Source: Lumbricus rubellus
Lineage: Eukaryota; Annelida; Clitellata; Crassiclitellata; Lumbricidae
DNA length: 64,000 nt
NCBI GenBank assembly: GCA_945859605.1
Contig: OX243814.1
Coordinates: 36,536,024 to 36,600,023 of the forward strand
Direction: 5' to 3'
The notes below the pieces were generated by a model that saw nothing but the letters and a program-made list of their open reading frames with translations, did no database searches and was not told where the DNA came from. The position numbers and the translations under genes were made by a program. This document shows positions 24,406 through 33,667 of this stretch, in pieces. Each line of letters begins with the position of its first letter. Position 1 is the first letter of the stretch.

Positions 24406-24787
24406 CCACTCCACGAGGGTTTACGTTGAATTCAGCGCGCACATTTCAGCGACCTTCATTTCAACGACCTCATTTCGCCGCCGCAAATTTCAGCGCGTAT
24501 TCAATTCGGCGACCTTCATTTCAGCGCCTACTCAATTCATTATTAAGAACAATTTGGCTTTGAAGATCCACAACTGTTTTTGCTTTGATTTTGCTTTGAT
24601 GTTATTATCAATAAAACGTGTTGTTTGCGCACGGTTTAGGCCTTTAGCAACGTCCTTTTGAAGCAGCGCTGAAATGAAGGTCGCCGAATTGAATACGCGC
24701 TGAAATGTGCGGCGGCGAATTGAGGTCGCTGAAATGAAGGTCGCTTAAATGTGCGCGCTGAATTCAACGGATACCCTCCACGAGTGG
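24406..24787. mobile_element. Foldback element with TTCAGCG word arrays in its arms
   Basis: Outer ends CCACTCCACGAGGGT and ACCCTCCACGAGTGG are inverted. Each arm (about 110 bases) contains repeated (C)GACCTTCATTTCAGCG and GCGTATTCAATTCGGCG words, and the arms are reverse complements with a few mismatches. The central ~120 bases are AT-rich, without an open frame. A target duplication is not obvious. It ends 57 bases beyond the gene 3 stop codon. Confidence 0.8.
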
Positions 24788-24844
24788 CCAAGCAGACATG
24801 CGCTCATAATGTACAACATCGATATTGATTTCAGTAGACCCACC

Positions 24845-27800
24845 CTATATGGGACCGTATTCACACAAGGAGCAGTCCATCGTTGTGCAGTTCGCATCAT
24901 TCCATGCGTAGTTGTAAGACTGAAGAATTTCTACGCAGAACTCAAATTTTCCCGAGCAATCTGGTTGATCGGACAGCCAGTTGGCGTAGATAACTGGGAT
25001 CGTTATCCCCGGAAGAGGCGTCCATTCAAAAACCGAACTACAATCTGGAGTGACCCTCTGAGCACCAATCCAGGATGCCTTTCCAAGCGAACCCAGGCAT
25101 AGGTTGGCTCCACTTTCTACAACGCAACACGCAACTGGAGCAGAAGAGCAAGGCTTTCGGAATATTTTCAGCGCCAATACTACATGTATGTGAAATGTAT
25201 TGATATAATTCAGCAATAGTATCCTGGAACATAACAATCATTATTTGTAAATATAAAGAAAGCTGCAGCCAGCTCTTCTTGCGCTGCATAAACCAATATC
25301 TACCATAGAGATCGATTGCAGCGGTCTATGCAACCATGAATACGACTGGATCGTTATTCCTGTAAGCCTGCAAAAGGGCGATGAGACCAGTGGCGTAACA
25401 ATAGGGTAAACTGGGTATACAAAGTCTAGGGGCCCCCGAGTGTAGAGGTCCCAGAGGGGCCCCCGAGTTTGCAAGACTCCGAAAAAATATGGTTAAATAA
25501 GTATTGTAGTAGACTAAGTAGACAGTACCGTAACCGTGTCAGACTCTCAGTAGTCAGTACGGTTACCCGAGAACCCGTCAAGTTCCGTCAACCCAACACG
25601 ACGCGACGAGTCGGACTCGGAGACGCCCAGCTCCAGCAGTGCACAGCCCTAATGTTTAATTGGTGATAACTTTCCGGTCCCGGAAATGGCGTCATTGCAT
25701 TTGCATGGTGTTGACATTATTTTAGAGAAACTTATTTCCGTGAAATAAATTGCGCATCTCATTGCAAAAAAGAGTTCTGGGTTTTGACTGAATGACTTCA
25801 CACTATAGCAAAGGACTTCAGCCAAACCTCACATAGGCCGTTAAGGCCAGCCTACTTAACTTCAGTCGCACATGTCATAGGCTAATTGTCATTTCAGCCT
25901 TGTTAGGAACTTACAGTTTACTGTAGTTAAATTTTGTACTTGTATCTTGTTCATATACATCAGCATTTCAGTAAATTAATAAGTAATAATACATTTCAAT
26001 AAGTACCGTAGGGAGAGGGCCCCGCCTTCATATTTTGTCTAGGGGCCCCCGAGTTCCTAGTTACGCCACTGGATAAGACTAGAAACGATTGCGACTGGTT
26101 TGTACCTGGGTCAGGCGTATGAGAGCCGCACAAGAATCCATTCGGATCATTCATGAAGGCGTGGTCTCTCTTGCGGTCTAACCCAGTTCTACTATAAGGA
26201 CACGTCTTTCTCAATGACATGACAACCGGGGTCTTTTTTTTATTTCGTCGGGCTGCCACGCTGAACAGCTAGTCTGTAAGATTCGCTTTATAAATTTTAT
26301 AAATGCTTATATAGCCTACAATACAATACAATATTGCGTACCATTGGCTGAATAATGCTAGTAATGATAGCCTGCATGCATCAACAGATGGCTTGAATTT
26401 GAGAGCGACAAAAACTTGGTTAAGAAATCATAGTGATCAAACGTCCCGGAATGGTGAAATTACAACTGTACGAGAAGCTCGCCAAGGTTTGCTACAAAAT
26501 ATTACTTAGGCCTACCTTGAAATTCTGTGTCCAGATAGGCAGGTAGGGCAAATTGTTCTGCTGCGCTCGTTATGACAGCCATATAGGCGCCAGGGAACAA
26601 TGATTGGCAGTTGCCGGCGGCTGCACTCCATGAAAGAGCTTTAGTGATGAATTTGTAGCAGCTATTTGCGCTAGGAGGTTGCAGAAAATCAGGAGGGCAG
26701 ACTGTAAACACAAGAAAATGCAAAACATAATATTATTGTGTAATAACATTCGAAATTATTCTTTGGAAAATATTGTTCTCTACAACAACTATAAACGTGA
26801 TTCGTGTAAAAGAACGTCTTCCTTTAGCATTGTTGCCTTTGACACAGGATTGCAGACATCTAACTTTCTTATTAAACAAATGTTTTGTAGTCTTTTAATC
26901 CTACTCTAAAAAAGTCAATAACTATCTATTTCTTTATTCTCGATGAGGTTTGCTAAAGCAACTTGATTGTTTCGTCTTACCTACAGGTAGCTGCTGGGTA
27001 GAACAACTTGCTTCTTCGTCAACCTCAGGAACTGCGCAGATGAAGGTTTTGGTCAGAGGAAAGTAGCTAGGAATCAGAATGTATGAAACGACTTCATCAG
27101 ATGAATCAGTATTTGTTGCGTTGTTCACCGAGGTTCCATTGGAATCTGTCCAGACGATGTTTGGCGCAAAATTACCGGCATAGGACACGCTGCAAGTCAT
27201 GTTCAAATACTGACCCAGAAGAACTGTTGAATTGGTGAAGTTGTTCAAGCAAATCGGATATTCTGCCGTCAAATTAAATTAAATTATTTCGCATTTCAAA
27301 ACAGGCATAAGATTTTCGAACACAGTTCTATTATATTGTCATGAGACGTCAATTAAAGACATTTATGTATGTAATTATGAATCATAGAACTATTTTTATA
27401 CCGCTAATTTTCGTGTAAAACAAATATAAACCAGCTCTCTGTTCTTACGGTTTGCGGACGTTTCGTCTACGGACGATTCGTCATGGACGGTTCGTCATGG
27501 ACGATTCGTCAGGTGGACGATTCGTCAGTGGACGATTCGTCAGTGGACGATTCGTCACACGGACGATTCGTCACGCGGACGATTCGTCTATGGACGATTC
27601 ATCCGAGGACGTTTCGTCACACGGACGATTCGTCAAGCGGACGATTCGTCTATGGACGATTCGTCCGTGGACGTTTCGTCACACGGACGGTTCGTCAAGC
27701 GGACGATTCGTCTATGGACGATTCGTCTATGGACGATTCGTCAGTGGACGATTCGTCCACCCGTGGTGGATTAGGTACTGGTACGCACTGACTGAAAATA

Positions 27801-30800
27801 ATTTCTTTACATGTAAGTGGAATTAATTATATTATTTTTCCTGAAATATTGTTATGTATAAATAAAGAGCTTTCACTGAACTAAAAGATTGAGCGATGAA
27901 AATAATTATTGCTGCTTAAATAGACGTGATATTGACTCTTTGTTCGAATGGTAGCACCACGGGTGGACGAATCGTCCACTGACGAATCGTCCATAGACGA
28001 ATCGTCCATAGACGAATCGTCCGCTTGACGAACCGTCCGTGTGACGAAACGTCCACGGACGAATCGTCCATAGACGAATCGTCCGCTTGACGAATCGTCC
28101 GTGTGACGAAACGTCCTCGGACGAATCGTCCACTGACGAATCGTCCACCTGACGAATCGTCCATGACGAAACGTCCATGACGAATCGTCCGTAGACGAAA
28201 CGTCCGCATACGGTTCTTACACCTTGACTCCACACATCAGATCTTATGCGCCTCCAACTTATTCAAAATTCTCTAGCTAGAGCCGTCACCAGAACACCCT
28301 GACATCATAACATCACCCCCATCCTCAAGTCACTTCACTGGTTGAAAATCCCAGAGCGAATCCACTTCGTAGTTCTCTCCTTAACCTACAACTCCTTACA
28401 AAGCTCCCAGCCCAGATATCTTCGCGAACTGTTCACCATCCAGCCTACCCGTTCTACCCGATCATCCGCCTGCCTTAAACTCTCTCGACCGCCAGTGACA
28501 AGTCATCTCAAGTTCTCCAACCGAGCAATATCCAACTCAGCACCACGCCTTTGGAATGATCTGCCTCCTGAATTCCGATCTTTTTCAGTTCCTCCTCCAC
28601 CATTATTAATCACAAACCATCACTTTCCTTAGGCTCCTCTATCAATCACTCCTAGGGCTTTTCACTCGAAGCTTAAGACACTCCTTTTCAAGAACTCTTA
28701 CCCCGGCTCATCTAATCCTCCACCCTCCAATTCCCGAACCAGACGACACCCGCCTTAATTGCTGTTCCGCTCCTCTGATCCTATGGTAACTCGACCCGGA
28801 CCACCACGGACTACTCTCTCGGACAACCCTTCTGACTCAACGCAGCGCTCGTGAATAAGCTGGTGCCCCGCGCTTGGCTTTCGAGTGGCGCTTTAGAAAA
28901 TTTGAGTTTACGATTACGAATATACTAAAGCATCTGCAATTTAGTCACAATTATTGTAGGACCTATTAATGAGACGAAATTTACAGTAACTGTTCATCTT
29001 GACTATTTCTAAAATGCATTCCTTTATGGAAATTGGTAAATGTTATGCAGAGACGCTTTGTGTACGCTGCCTTAAACGTTGATAAGTGTTTATTTATTTC
29101 TCGCATTTGCTCTAGCGCACCTTCAAGCTCGCTACTCAGAGGCGCTCCCGACTACAGCGCTGACACGACAACGGAGTTTCACGCCGAAGCACACAAGCAA
29201 TTGCAAGTGAAGGGCTTGCTTAAGGTCCCTACGCGGCGGCTTGGGGTGAATTCGAACCTGGATCATTATTGCCCAAAATTTACACCACGGTTCAAAAAAC
29301 AGAAAGCCAAACTATTTTTCTTATATCTCTAATGCATGATAACATATCTCGTTAAAAATTTATAAATATTTAGAGAATTATACCAAGGATATGATTCCAA
29401 AATTTCATGAGATAAACTTGAGTAAATTGCTGAATTGTTCCACAATAAAACACGATTTTATGCAGATGCGCTGCTTTTGCCATTTATGGGTCACAATCGC
29501 CTGCCTATAGGCCCCTAATGCTAAGCAAGAACACATTAACTGACATTTTCCATATTTTACGAGCAAAAATATTCAAAAATGTTTTTCCATCAAAATGGAT
29601 GATTTGTTTCATATTTATACTGTGCCCCATAAAAAAAAACACACCAAAAAACTTTTCAAAAATCTTCTATAAAACTAAGCCAATTGTAATAAAAGTTTGT
29701 ACGTTGTTTCTCAAATAAATTTGCCACAAAACAGTTTACAATTTACTTACTCGCAGAAGTGGTTGCTGTTGGAGGCAGTGACGCAGACTAGGCGTGTTTG
29801 GAAACATTTAAACAGAGATTAGTAACTTATAGTTAAAATGGTTTTCAGCAGCAAAGATAATTTTTTTATTAAGAATTTAGTATTGTTGAAGGGTTACAGT
29901 ATTGGACCGGAACTCTGGCCAGCAAACTCACCAGACCTCAATCCCGTTGACAATAGAATTTAGGGTCTAATACAGGAACGCTTCTACCAGACAGCAACAT
30001 TAGACTTAGCCTACATGCGTTTCATGACAAAGTTTTTTTGGTGTGTTTTTTATGGGGCACAGTGTATTTGGTTAAAACGGAAAATAATAGGAATATTTTG
30101 TCCTACTTAGCAGAAAAGAATTAGCCTAATCTTTTGAGTTAATCTCAAAACTAGGTTTTTGCAAATAGGCCTACATGGTTCTTGCTAATGACGGCAGAAT
30201 TGTACTGTCAATTAAGTGCGATGTTGTAGCACAAAAAAGTCAAGCAAGATAATCTACACAAAACAGAAATTATTCAGCATGGAAAAATTTTAACATATTC
30301 GCAAGATATTTTGAAGTAGACCTATATTTATTCCCAAGCTAATAGACTGCTCTGGGAATCTCCATATAGGCCTAATTATGGAGAATCCCATAGCAGTCTA
30401 CTAGCTTCGGAATAAATAGAATTATTCTAAAATATATTATATAATATATTACATAGAATATATTCTAGAATATATTATATTCGATATTATTCTATATTAT
30501 AAAATTATATGCTAGAATATAATAATTATAGGCTATTCTAGCATGAAAGTTAAACTTCAAAGCTTCACAAGAACAGCACGATAATCAGATAGGCCTATGT
30601 TACAGCAACATCGAATTCAAGGAAACTGGACGATATCGTCAAAATTTACGACATTAAGCATGCTCACCTACGCAATAATCTTATGTCACATTTATATTGC
30701 ATATTTTTTCAAGGCTGTTTTGTTGGAAATCAATCCGATTGAATCAAAGTTATGCTATTAGCAGTTCTTTATTCAAAATTCATACCCATGATTGCAAGCT

Positions 30801-31526
30801 CCACTGTAGCCATCATCTGACCCTCACAGATGTACTTTCCCGCATGAGTCGTCATGTTGGCGTTGATTATCATGAGGTTGCCCGTCGATTCATTTACGGC
30901 ATACTGATCTAGGAAAGCCTCTTGTACCTGGCATTTCTCTGCAACTACTTCTGGAGTAGTTGATCCAATTGCCAAGTGCATCCATCGGGCAAATGGAGAC
31001 AGCGTTCTGCGTTTCAAGGTGACGTTGTTTCCCACCACTGCTACGACATGTGAAGGCTTTGAATTTCTCTGAAAAAAGTAAAGTTTGTCGCACGTGTATA
31101 GCGTATAATAAGGGGGGGTTCGAATGCAATGGACAAAAAACTTTTTCTTATTATGAGATTTCATGCAAATGTTGTAACTATTTGTTTCTATATCATGGTT
31201 CAGTAATCGTGACTTACCAGAGGCGCGTATCCAACGCAGTTTTCAATCGCAGCAGATGAAGACGGTTCGAAATCATACAACTGACATATCGACAGCGTTT
31301 TAAAGTAGTCAAACCAAAGACAATGTGGAGTAGATGAGCATTTGATTCCACAACTAAGTAAGCTCCGTGTACGCAATACCTCGCTGGGAGCATCAGTGGC
31401 ACAAAGCGGTTCTCCGCTACAGGAGAGGGAAGCCACAAAATGGTTTGTAAGTGCGCCCTCGGAAGTTTCTCCAAATCGACAGATCGCAGACATCCGAAAA
31501 AGCAGATAGAAAATCGACTGCGTCAT
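24845..31526 (-). CDS. Secreted PAN - Ig - Ig - C-type lectin protein
   Basis: Exons in coding order: 31526-31218, 31068-30786, 27262-26981, 26701-26516 and 25116-24845. All borders are GT-AG and phases agree (0, 1, 1, 1), giving 443 residues. Exon 1 has a modest signal peptide (MTQSIFYLLFRMSAICRFG) and a PAN/apple-like domain (SCGIKCSSTPHCLWFDYF, ICQLYDFEP). Exon 2 is an Ig domain (VVAVVGNNVTL, HAGKYICEG) that lacks the usual B-strand Cys. Exon 3 is a second Ig domain (MTCSVSYAGNFAPNIVW, TFICAV). Exons 4-5 form a C-type lectin domain (CPPDF, SCYKF, ASWIGAQRV) with the Ca2+/galactose motif QPD after YANWLSD, the WND motif (YAWNDANC) and a final LCEYGPI-stop. No TM segment or GPI signal is seen, so secretion is likely. 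The function is inferred to be glycan recognition. Large introns contain a hAT element, a foldback element, LINE and mariner relics. Confidence 0.82.
25388..26071. mobile_element. hAT-type element, 684 bp
   Basis: Ends CAGTGGCGTAAC and GTTACGCCACTG are perfect 12-bp inverted repeats. Flanks GATGAGAC (25380-25387) and GATAAGAC (26072-26079) are an 8-bp target duplication with one mismatch. Subterminal GTCTAGGGGCCCCCGAGT occurs near both ends. There is no transposase frame. It lies in the last intron of the lectin gene. Confidence 0.87.
27449..28212. mobile_element. Foldback transposon with GGACGATTCGTC arrays as arms
   Basis: The 8-bp direct repeat GTTCTTAC lies at 27441-27448 and 28213-28220. 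The left arm (about 27449-27768) is a tandem array of 12- to 17-bp units containing GACGATTCGTC, itself a small palindrome (GACGA-T-TCGTC). The right arm (about 27957-28212) is the reverse complement of the same array, lacking a few units. A unique AT-rich centre of about 190 bases separates the arms. No transposase frame: the repeated open frames (DDSSVDDSS, GRFVYGRFV) follow from the array. It lies in the large intron of the PAN/Ig/lectin gene. Confidence 0.88.
28221..28925 (+). pseudogene. 5'-truncated L2/CR1-like LINE, RT C-terminus and 3' UTR
   Basis: A degenerate reading frame shows the usual C-terminal RT region of L2/CR1 elements: RLQLIQNSLARAVTRTP, then ITPILKSLHWLKIPERIHF, SQPRYLRELF, RAISNSAPRLWNDLPPEF. 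At least one in-frame stop interrupts it, after VTRTP. The 3' UTR (about 28740-28925) carries CAGCGCTCGTGAATAAGCTG and a CGATTACGAATAT tail. It abuts the target duplication of the foldback element. The catalytic core is missing. Confidence 0.78.
29080..29265 (-). mobile_element. SINE, tRNA-derived family, head truncated
   Basis: Body and tail match 5733-5957 and 19045-19258 (CTCTAGCGCACCTTCAAGCT, GAGGCGCTCCCGACTACAGC, GGTGAATTCGAACC). The A-box end is lost. Confidence 0.65.
29285..29420 (+). mobile_element. Single end of a mariner-type element
   Basis: CCACGGTTCAAAAAACAGAA and following sequence (TATCTCTAATGCATGATAAC, ATATGATTCCAAAATTTCAT) match the terminal region of the elements at 23286 and 61927. 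The other end is absent. Confidence 0.6.
29620..30062 (+). mobile_element. Second mariner-type family, deletion derivative
   Basis: Inverted ends CTGTGCCCCATAAAAAA / TTTTTTATGGGGCACAG are followed by ACACACCAAAAAA. On the plus strand near 29905-30010 lies a transposase piece: ELWPANSPDLNPVDN, then a stop replacing Trp in RI-stop-GLIQERFYQTAT. A lone copy of this terminus is at about 57590-57671. Confidence 0.75.
30325..30418. repeat. Inverted repeat: 42-bp arms, 10-base loop
   Basis: Arms 30325-30366 and 30377-30418 are reverse complements with about four mismatches (TATTTATTCCCAAGCTAATA opposite TATTAGCTT-like). The loop is TAGGCCTAAT. The size and pairing resemble a pre-miRNA or tiny MITE. 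AT-rich palindromic sequence follows to about 30535. It is intronic to the PAN/Ig/lectin gene. Confidence 0.88.
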
Positions 31527-32420
31527 TCTGCCTTCCTGTAAAGTGCTGTCCAGAGAATCTCTGTAAGCTAGATCTCTCTAATGTGGCTTGTAGTTTGCGG
31601 TTCTTTGCAATGTCTGCATTTGTTAATTCATGCATGTATATATAATATGTTATATATACATATATATATATATAAGCCTAGGCCTACTGCGTTGATGAGC
31701 GAGGAAGGAAGACTCGTTATTGAGCGACTGGCCTATTATCCTATTATGTAGCAGTTGGATGCCTTTTGTCGAGGAAGTCATTGATCGAGTAATCACACGA
31801 TGCACGGCTATTTAATAGGCTATCTGTTATAGCCTAAGGCCCTAAGCGTCCCTGAAGGTTGGTCAGTGGTCATCGATCAAAGCATATGCCTAATAGCCTA
31901 ACAAATGATATAAACACGTTGACATTATGTTAATAACAATAACGAATTCAGTTAATGCTGCAACCGTCGCTAATTTAATGGCCATCACTTGCGTCGTATA
32001 TTTTGCCGTTTTGAACTGGCAAAGAAAAAAGAGTGTCGAAATCGCCAACCTGCAGCATGTCATGTTTCCTCGATTTTTAACGCAGAGCTTGTCTTATGTT
32101 TAATCTGGGAAACGGTCAAACTAAAATTAATATTTACGGATCCTATAATTTTGTCTAAGATTTAAACGGGAATAACGTTTGTGGAAGAAGTAGGCCTAAG
32201 TATTTTTGAAAACACTAGCATGATTAGTTGGATCTTATTAATTCTAACTTGTATTAGGCTGATTAAAAGATCCTCATTATCAATTTTATCAATTACAGCT
32301 GCTTGATTTGCATATTTATTCACCGAAAACTGCGAGTCATAGTTTAATCTTTAGCCTAATTCAGGCCTATTTCACGTAGCGTAAAACGTATTGGGTTTAC
32401 AGCGGCAAAGAGGTTGATGG
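31527..32420. other. Region upstream of the PAN/Ig/lectin gene
   Basis: It would hold this gene's promoter. No unmistakable TATA or initiator is seen. An (AT)n-rich run lies at about 31638-31676. No exon or mobile element is recognised in the remainder. Confidence 0.4.
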
Positions 32421-32423
32421 AAC

Positions 32424-32580
32424 CATTTTTTTCGCTACCATTTTTTCCTAATACCATTTTGTCTATACCATTTTGTTCGTATCATTTTGTATGTACTATT
32501 TTGTCCTAATACCATGTTGTCCAATGTCCATACCATTTTGTCCGTACCATTTTGTCCGTTATCATTTTGTCCGGTCTCCA
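32424..32580. repeat. Short tandem array of TACCATTTTGTCCG-like words
   Basis: About ten imperfect 12- to 18-base units (TACCATTTTGTC with TATC/TACT variants). An opposing array is not found nearby, so it is either half of a foldback element or a plain minisatellite. The minus-strand open frame (TKWYRQNG-like) is an artefact of the array. Confidence 0.8.
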
Positions 32581-33008
32581 TTCCAACTCCGGCAACTCGT
32601 GTGCATGCAACCGTACCATACGAACAAACGACAATAAATTTTTGTTTCGTCATGACGGCATTGAAGCTGTCTACCGAGGGAACACGTAGGCTAACCCACA
32701 ATGCTTCATTGCTGTTATTCTATAGTAGGCAGCGGACATAGGTTCTCTTTCATTCGATTGTCACACTAAATTACATGTATTGTGATACATTTGCAGTGGT
32801 CTACAATAATTATTGTTGCAAATAGGCTTAGCTGTAAAATCGGGAGCTGCTAATCGTTCTAATATTTAACTGGTAGACCTATTGTAATTGTAAACATAGT
32901 GCTTCATCCGAGCAGGCCCGCATTAAGGCTGGTGCGGGCCCGGGTGCTGTGATAACCTTGCAGGCCCCCCATTCGTCAGGCACCGGGTCACCAGGCACAT
33001 AAATATAC

Positions 33009-33519
33009 TGTGATAACCCCCTTCGTTATCACCTCCTCCTATCAGTCTCTTCGGAAGCTTCTTCGTATAAGTTCGTGGTAGCATAGGCCTATCCCTAGAT
33101 AACTGTTTCATTAGCTAAATGGCTAGGTAAAGAATCTACAGACTTTCACTGTTTTGTAACCAACAACGACGACGTGTTTAAGTCTTCTTATTATACTCCA
33201 AAATCCGATGTAAAGTAAAACGATCAGCAACAACACAACAATGACTACACTTGCGTTATCATAACAACTACACGACTACTACCTTCATCAGTCTACTCTA
33301 TCGCAACTCAACAACAACTATTACAGCCTATCTCAACAGCTCTCAACACACAACACTCCTTCTTCACTTCCACTCCCTTCTTGTACAATTAACGTACGCT
33401 CGTCTAGACGTCACGTGCTGTCCAGACAATCACCTGTGCAGACGCCGCGCGGCAATTTGCACCTGGCCTACTTACGTCGCTGTACGACAATCGGCGTGCA
33501 CTGATTAAATTAGCTGACA
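33009..33519 (-). repeat. 3' LTR of the Gmr1-type element
   Basis: In element orientation it begins TGTCAGCTAATTTAATC and ends in GTTATCACA. Its last ~34 bases differ from the other LTR but form a perfect 8-bp stem (GTGATAAC at 33010-33017, GTTATCAC at 33025-33032). Confidence 0.85.
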
Positions 33520-33521
33520 TT

Positions 33522-33539
33522 ACCTCCTTCCTTTCTTTT
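33522..33539 (-). promoter_or_regulatory. Polypurine tract
   Basis: On the minus strand AAAAGAAAGGAAGGAGGT lies immediately before the 3' LTR, as expected for the plus-strand primer. Confidence 0.8.
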
Positions 33540-33667
33540 GAAGAGAGCTAATTAATCTTAAAAATTAGCGAACGTATAATGCTTAAACTAAATACAAACA
33601 ATTCTTATACTAATGCAATCACAAAATACCTTATACTACAATCTCGATAAGCAGTCTGCTACTACAT

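Noticed and set aside
25310..25375. Plus-strand exon-like segment ending at a GTAAGC donor
   Set aside because: Short, lies on the opposite strand within the lectin gene intron, and the continuation has stops.
27452..28235. Repeated GACGATTCGTC units viewed as a CRISPR array or repeat protein gene
   Set aside because: The units are short and palindromic without unique spacers of constant length, occur in opposed arms flanked by a target duplication, and the frames (DDSS, GRFV) follow mechanically from the repeat.
33251..33508. 85-codon plus-strand frame, repeated at 39771-40028
   Set aside because: Lies antisense in both LTRs of the retrotransposon, so the duplication only reflects LTR identity.
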